Of a stretch of 64,000 nucleotides of DNA, positions 61,785 through 64,000 are shown piece by piece (position 1 is the stretch's first letter; the number at the start of each line of letters is the position of its first letter). Source of the stretch: Desulfovibrionaceae bacterium (GTDB lineage: Bacteria > Desulfobacterota > Desulfovibrionia > Desulfovibrionales > Desulfovibrionaceae); the NCBI GenBank assembly GCA_031082225.1, contig JAVHLG010000002.1, positions 1-64,000 of the forward strand. The letters are read 5' to 3'. A program made the position numbers and the translations under genes. Under the pieces are notes generated by a model, which was given only the letters and a program-made list of their open reading frames with translations, was not told where the DNA came from and ran no database searches.

Positions 61785-64000
61785 GGGGCGACATGGGACG
61801 CAGGAGAAATCCTCGATGGCCGCAGTGGTCCTCCCGGAGTACAGGGTTTCCCGCAAGGCGGCGTTGACGTGATCCGGGAGCGGCTGCCCGGTCCTGGCCT
61901 CGAGGATCTTCACCGTCTTGACCAGCCGGTTCATCTTGTCCTGGACGATGCGCTGGATCATCTCGAACCAGGTCTCCGGCGGCAGGCCGTGCGAGGCTAC
62001 GGTGCCGGGCTCGGGCGTGCGACGGTGGAACCGGTTGTCGTCTTTATCCCGGCTGGATTGGTCGGAATCAATTTCTTCGTCAAAAAGATTGACGAGATCA
62101 GCCTCGGTGAGTATTTTGTTTTTGCCTCTGAATGCGAACTCCTTGTGCAATTGGAGCACCCCGGATTTTCGCAGTTCAGAGGTTTTCTTTTTGTTCTGAT
62201 ACCGCAAACGGCCATTCGCCAACTGCGCGGATACCCATTTTCTGATCTCATCTTTCCCGTAAACGCTCGCCACCTCGTTCACTGAAAAGTGTTTTTCCGG
62301 GATGTTCAGGTGAATCGCGGAAAGAACAGGCTTACCTTCGACCATCAGGTCTGTCAGCACCACGAAGCTGTCGGCCATCGTAGCGGAATCAAAAACCATC
62401 ACAGGGTCCGCCATGGCTCTCGGGATATCCTTCAATGTCTCGACGGGCAGTTTGTGCTTGTCCTTCAGGATCTTTGCAGCGTTGCGTTGTGGCATGACAA
62501 GTTTCAGTTTCTTTGCACCCAAAAGCCGCAAAACTTTCGGGGTAGTCCCCACGGTGAGAACCTCGCCACGGGGCATCTTCCCGTCCACAAAAGCGTCAAG
62601 CTGCTGCGCCCATGCCTCCATTTCGGATTTCCGCATGTACACCTCTTCGCCCGTCACACCATAGACCGCATCCCCTTTGCGCCGGATAGCCGCCCTGGCT
62701 TCCGCCACGAAGTCGATAATCATCTGGTCCGTGGCCCCCGTGAATCGCCCGGGCATGATCTGCGCCAGGAACTTCCGCAACCGGGCCATGAATTGCTTCA
62801 TCCGGAACTTCATCGCCCCCTTCAGGGACGACATGGACCCGCCCACCAGGTCCATGGTCACTTCTTCAGCGGCCATGATCCGGTTTTCTAGGGTGTTGCC
62901 CAAGTCGTGGCGGTCCAGGTAGTCGGCCACCTGGTCCGGGACCAGTTTGGCCACGGCGGCAAAGAACTCATGGCGATGCGCCGGGTCCGGGAACATCATC
63001 CGGGCGACGTGGTGGCCGCCCTCATGCCCGAGGATGAACTTGAGATACCGGGCCTGGGCTTCTTTCGCCGTCATGGCGTCGGCCACGACGTAGATGTCAC
63101 CCTGCCAGTACACGGCGTCGAAGCCGCCGATCATGTTGGCGTGCTTGGCGGCGGCGTAGAGCCCGACGGGCAAGTCCTCGTAGGACTGCACCACCTGGAC
63201 GCGATCCGCGATGCCCTTGACCCGCTTCAGGAGCGGGGCCAGGGCCTTCTTGATGGAGGCGGCGGTGGAGCCGGTGGGCTCCGTCTCGGGGCTCTCCGTC
63301 TTGGAAAAACGCAAATCCGCGTTGACGCCAAGCGCGTCACGGACTATATTCATGACAGAGTCTTGAGGGGGTTGGGGAACGCCCAACTTCGCTTCCCGCG
63401 ATGCGGCACCCCGCTGTGACGAAGCCTCCTCAAGGCTCCCCATTTCCGTCATCTCATGATCATAAAATCTGTTGCCGTTCACATCCTCGTGGACGACCAA
63501 CCCCACGACAAACGTCTTTTTTGGGGTCCGCATTTTTGCGGCGTAAATAATTCGTTTCCCTGGACTCCCGTCTTGGTGTGGTCCTGAAAAGACAGGCACA
63601 GCCCGTTCCAACATGTCCGGCACCGCCGCCACAGCCTGGATCTTTTCCGGCCCGGACCCATGGGACAGAGCGCCCTTCACACCGTTCCGGGTGATGTAGA
63701 TGGTTGAATTGTCGTGCTGGTTGACGACTTCCTGGCGGAAATTCGGGCTATCCACGAAGTCAACGGCCTTCTGACGAAGGGCCTTGATGTCCAAAGGCTC
63801 CGAGGACATGTCCGCGATTTCGTTACCCGTGAGGCTCACAGGTTCCTGCGCCTCGAACCTCTCCTTCACCTCCGTCTTGCCGGTGCGGTGAAAATTCACA
63901 TCCGGCGAGTACGCCGCCCCGCTGACCGTGGCGTCCTTCACCGCTGCAAGCTTGGTGCGGTATTCTTCGTGCCCGGTCGGAACCCACTGCCCGTTTTCCT
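61077..64000 (-). CDS. Phage polyvalent protein fragment (PBECR/MuF-C and zincin domains), 5' end outside window, 3' end chimeric
   Basis: The frame enters from beyond 64000 (codons for WVPTGHEEYRTKLAAVKDA are in frame up to the edge) and stays open to 61077. The authentic part ends near 61815 (LYSGRTTAAIEDF); the last ~245 codons are the antisense of the virion-protein gene. Domains in order: a PBECR-like nuclease-fold segment (NSTIYITRNGVKGALSHG), a zincin helix HEGGHH in KFILGHEGGHHVARMMF, and a MuF-C-like segment (AAKILKDKHKLPVETLKDIPRAMADPVMVF...VNEVASVYGKDEIRKW...LRYQNKKKTSEL). Polyvalent proteins are injected with phage DNA. The orientation switch marks a rearranged prophage. Confidence 0.7.
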   Translation of the reverse strand, partial: ENGQWVPTGHEEYRTKLAAVKDATVSGAAYSPDVNFHRTGKTEVKERFEAQEPVSLTGNEIADMSSEPLDIKALRQKAVDFVDSPNFRQEVVNQHDNSTIYITRNGVKGALSHGSGPEKIQAVAAVPDMLERAVPVFSGPHQDGSPGKRIIYAAKMRTPKKTFVVGLVVHEDVNGNRFYDHEMTEMGSLEEASSQRGAASREAKLGVPQPPQDSVMNIVRDALGVNADLRFSKTESPETEPTGSTAASIKKALAPLLKRVKGIADRVQVVQSYEDLPVGLYAAAKHANMIGGFDAVYWQGDIYVVADAMTAKEAQARYLKFILGHEGGHHVARMMFPDPAHRHEFFAAVAKLVPDQVADYLDRHDLGNTLENRIMAAEEVTMDLVGGSMSSLKGAMKFRMKQFMARLRKFLAQIMPGRFTGATDQMIIDFVAEARAAIRRKGDAVYGVTGEEVYMRKSEMEAWAQQLDAFVDGKMPRGEVLTVGTTPKVLRLLGAKKLKLVMPQRNAAKILKDKHKLPVETLKDIPRAMADPVMVFDSATMADSFVVLTDLMVEGKPVLSAIHLNIPEKHFSVNEVASVYGKDEIRKWVSAQLANGRLRYQNKKKTSELRKSGVLQLHKEFAFRGKNKILTEADLVNLFDEEIDSDQSSRDKDDNRFHRRTPEPGTVASHGLPPETWFEMIQRIVQDKMNRLVKTVKILEARTGQPLPDHVNAALRETLYSGRTTAAIEDFSCVPCRPLRELRNQRAHEPNACADSATPSTTVAPGLIFHAVPIGECAKAATGSLYAAIGGPSIAPGHPIPGDGVNSLDAAACHARAADASKPRGAAPGAHARLEPGEVGILDALLLALVRLCLRQGLGRCLAQAHLGQRGRGRAGFRAQALPGEVPPGFVGRALVALFHVGRGHAHHLVVFRVHPFQGGLVKGFRHGGGVRQFLPLLFAKQVFHLVVFFKIRRGRLDVPLLILLLERQHIPV

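Overview
The window is high-GC (mostly well above 60%) bacterial chromosome. It looks like a sulfate-reducing Desulfobacterota of the Desulfovibrio / Desulfolutivibrio type. This is inferred from gene content: an rpsA-sppA pair, HIT and IHF-alpha genes, a Mo-bisPGD oxidoreductase, sigma-54 two-component regulation, RimO, many PAS kinases and a P4-type integrase at tRNA-Ser. No rRNA or species marker is present, so the genus is a guess.

Layout. 0-3.2 kb: IHF-alpha, a zinc HIT protein, a radical SAM protein, tRNA-Gln(CUG) and tRNA-Glu(UUC), then a scar with an IS3 transposase fragment and a truncated lipoprotein. 3.2-6.2 kb: a secreted alpha/beta hydrolase and a secreted beta-helix protein. 6.2-22.6 kb: a sigma-54 two-component system (minus strand) divergent from a nine-gene operon (plus strand). 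The operon encodes a glutamine-synthetase-like gamma-glutamyl ligase, a C45 Ntn-hydrolase, a Tat-exported binding protein, two permeases, two different ABC ATPases, a radical SAM protein with extra C-terminal cysteines, and a molybdopterin oxidoreductase fused to a class I glutamine amidotransferase. My reading is an amine uptake and gamma-glutamylation pathway with the logic of the Puu pathway, in which a Mo enzyme replaces the O2-dependent oxidase. This is the best candidate for an undescribed system here.

22.5-26.5 kb: a small island bounded by two ~121-bp direct repeats of the 3' end of the Mo/GATase gene. It holds an IS3 OrfA remnant, a low-GC secreted zincin/MORN protein broken at a T8 tract, and a 44-aa membrane peptide. 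26.8-31.5 kb: two divergent secreted proteins, one of them glycoside-hydrolase-like. 31.6-34.3 kb: sppA and rpsA. 34.4-40.6 kb and 48.5-52.3 kb: surface-polysaccharide genes (flippase, GT4 glycosyltransferases, a beta-propeller transferase-like protein, asnB). 40.7-48.3 kb: rimO, a histidine kinase, rdgB, glmS and an AmiC-type amidase.

52.5-64 kb: an integrated phage-satellite-like element at tRNA-Ser(UGA). It carries integrase, a HigB/HigA-like pair, AlpA, a primase-helicase, an ERCC4 nuclease, a DUF5681 protein and a virion-type protein. A plus-strand structural module then meets a minus-strand phage polyvalent-protein gene near 61.80 kb, which looks like a deletion or inversion junction. 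The element runs off the right edge.
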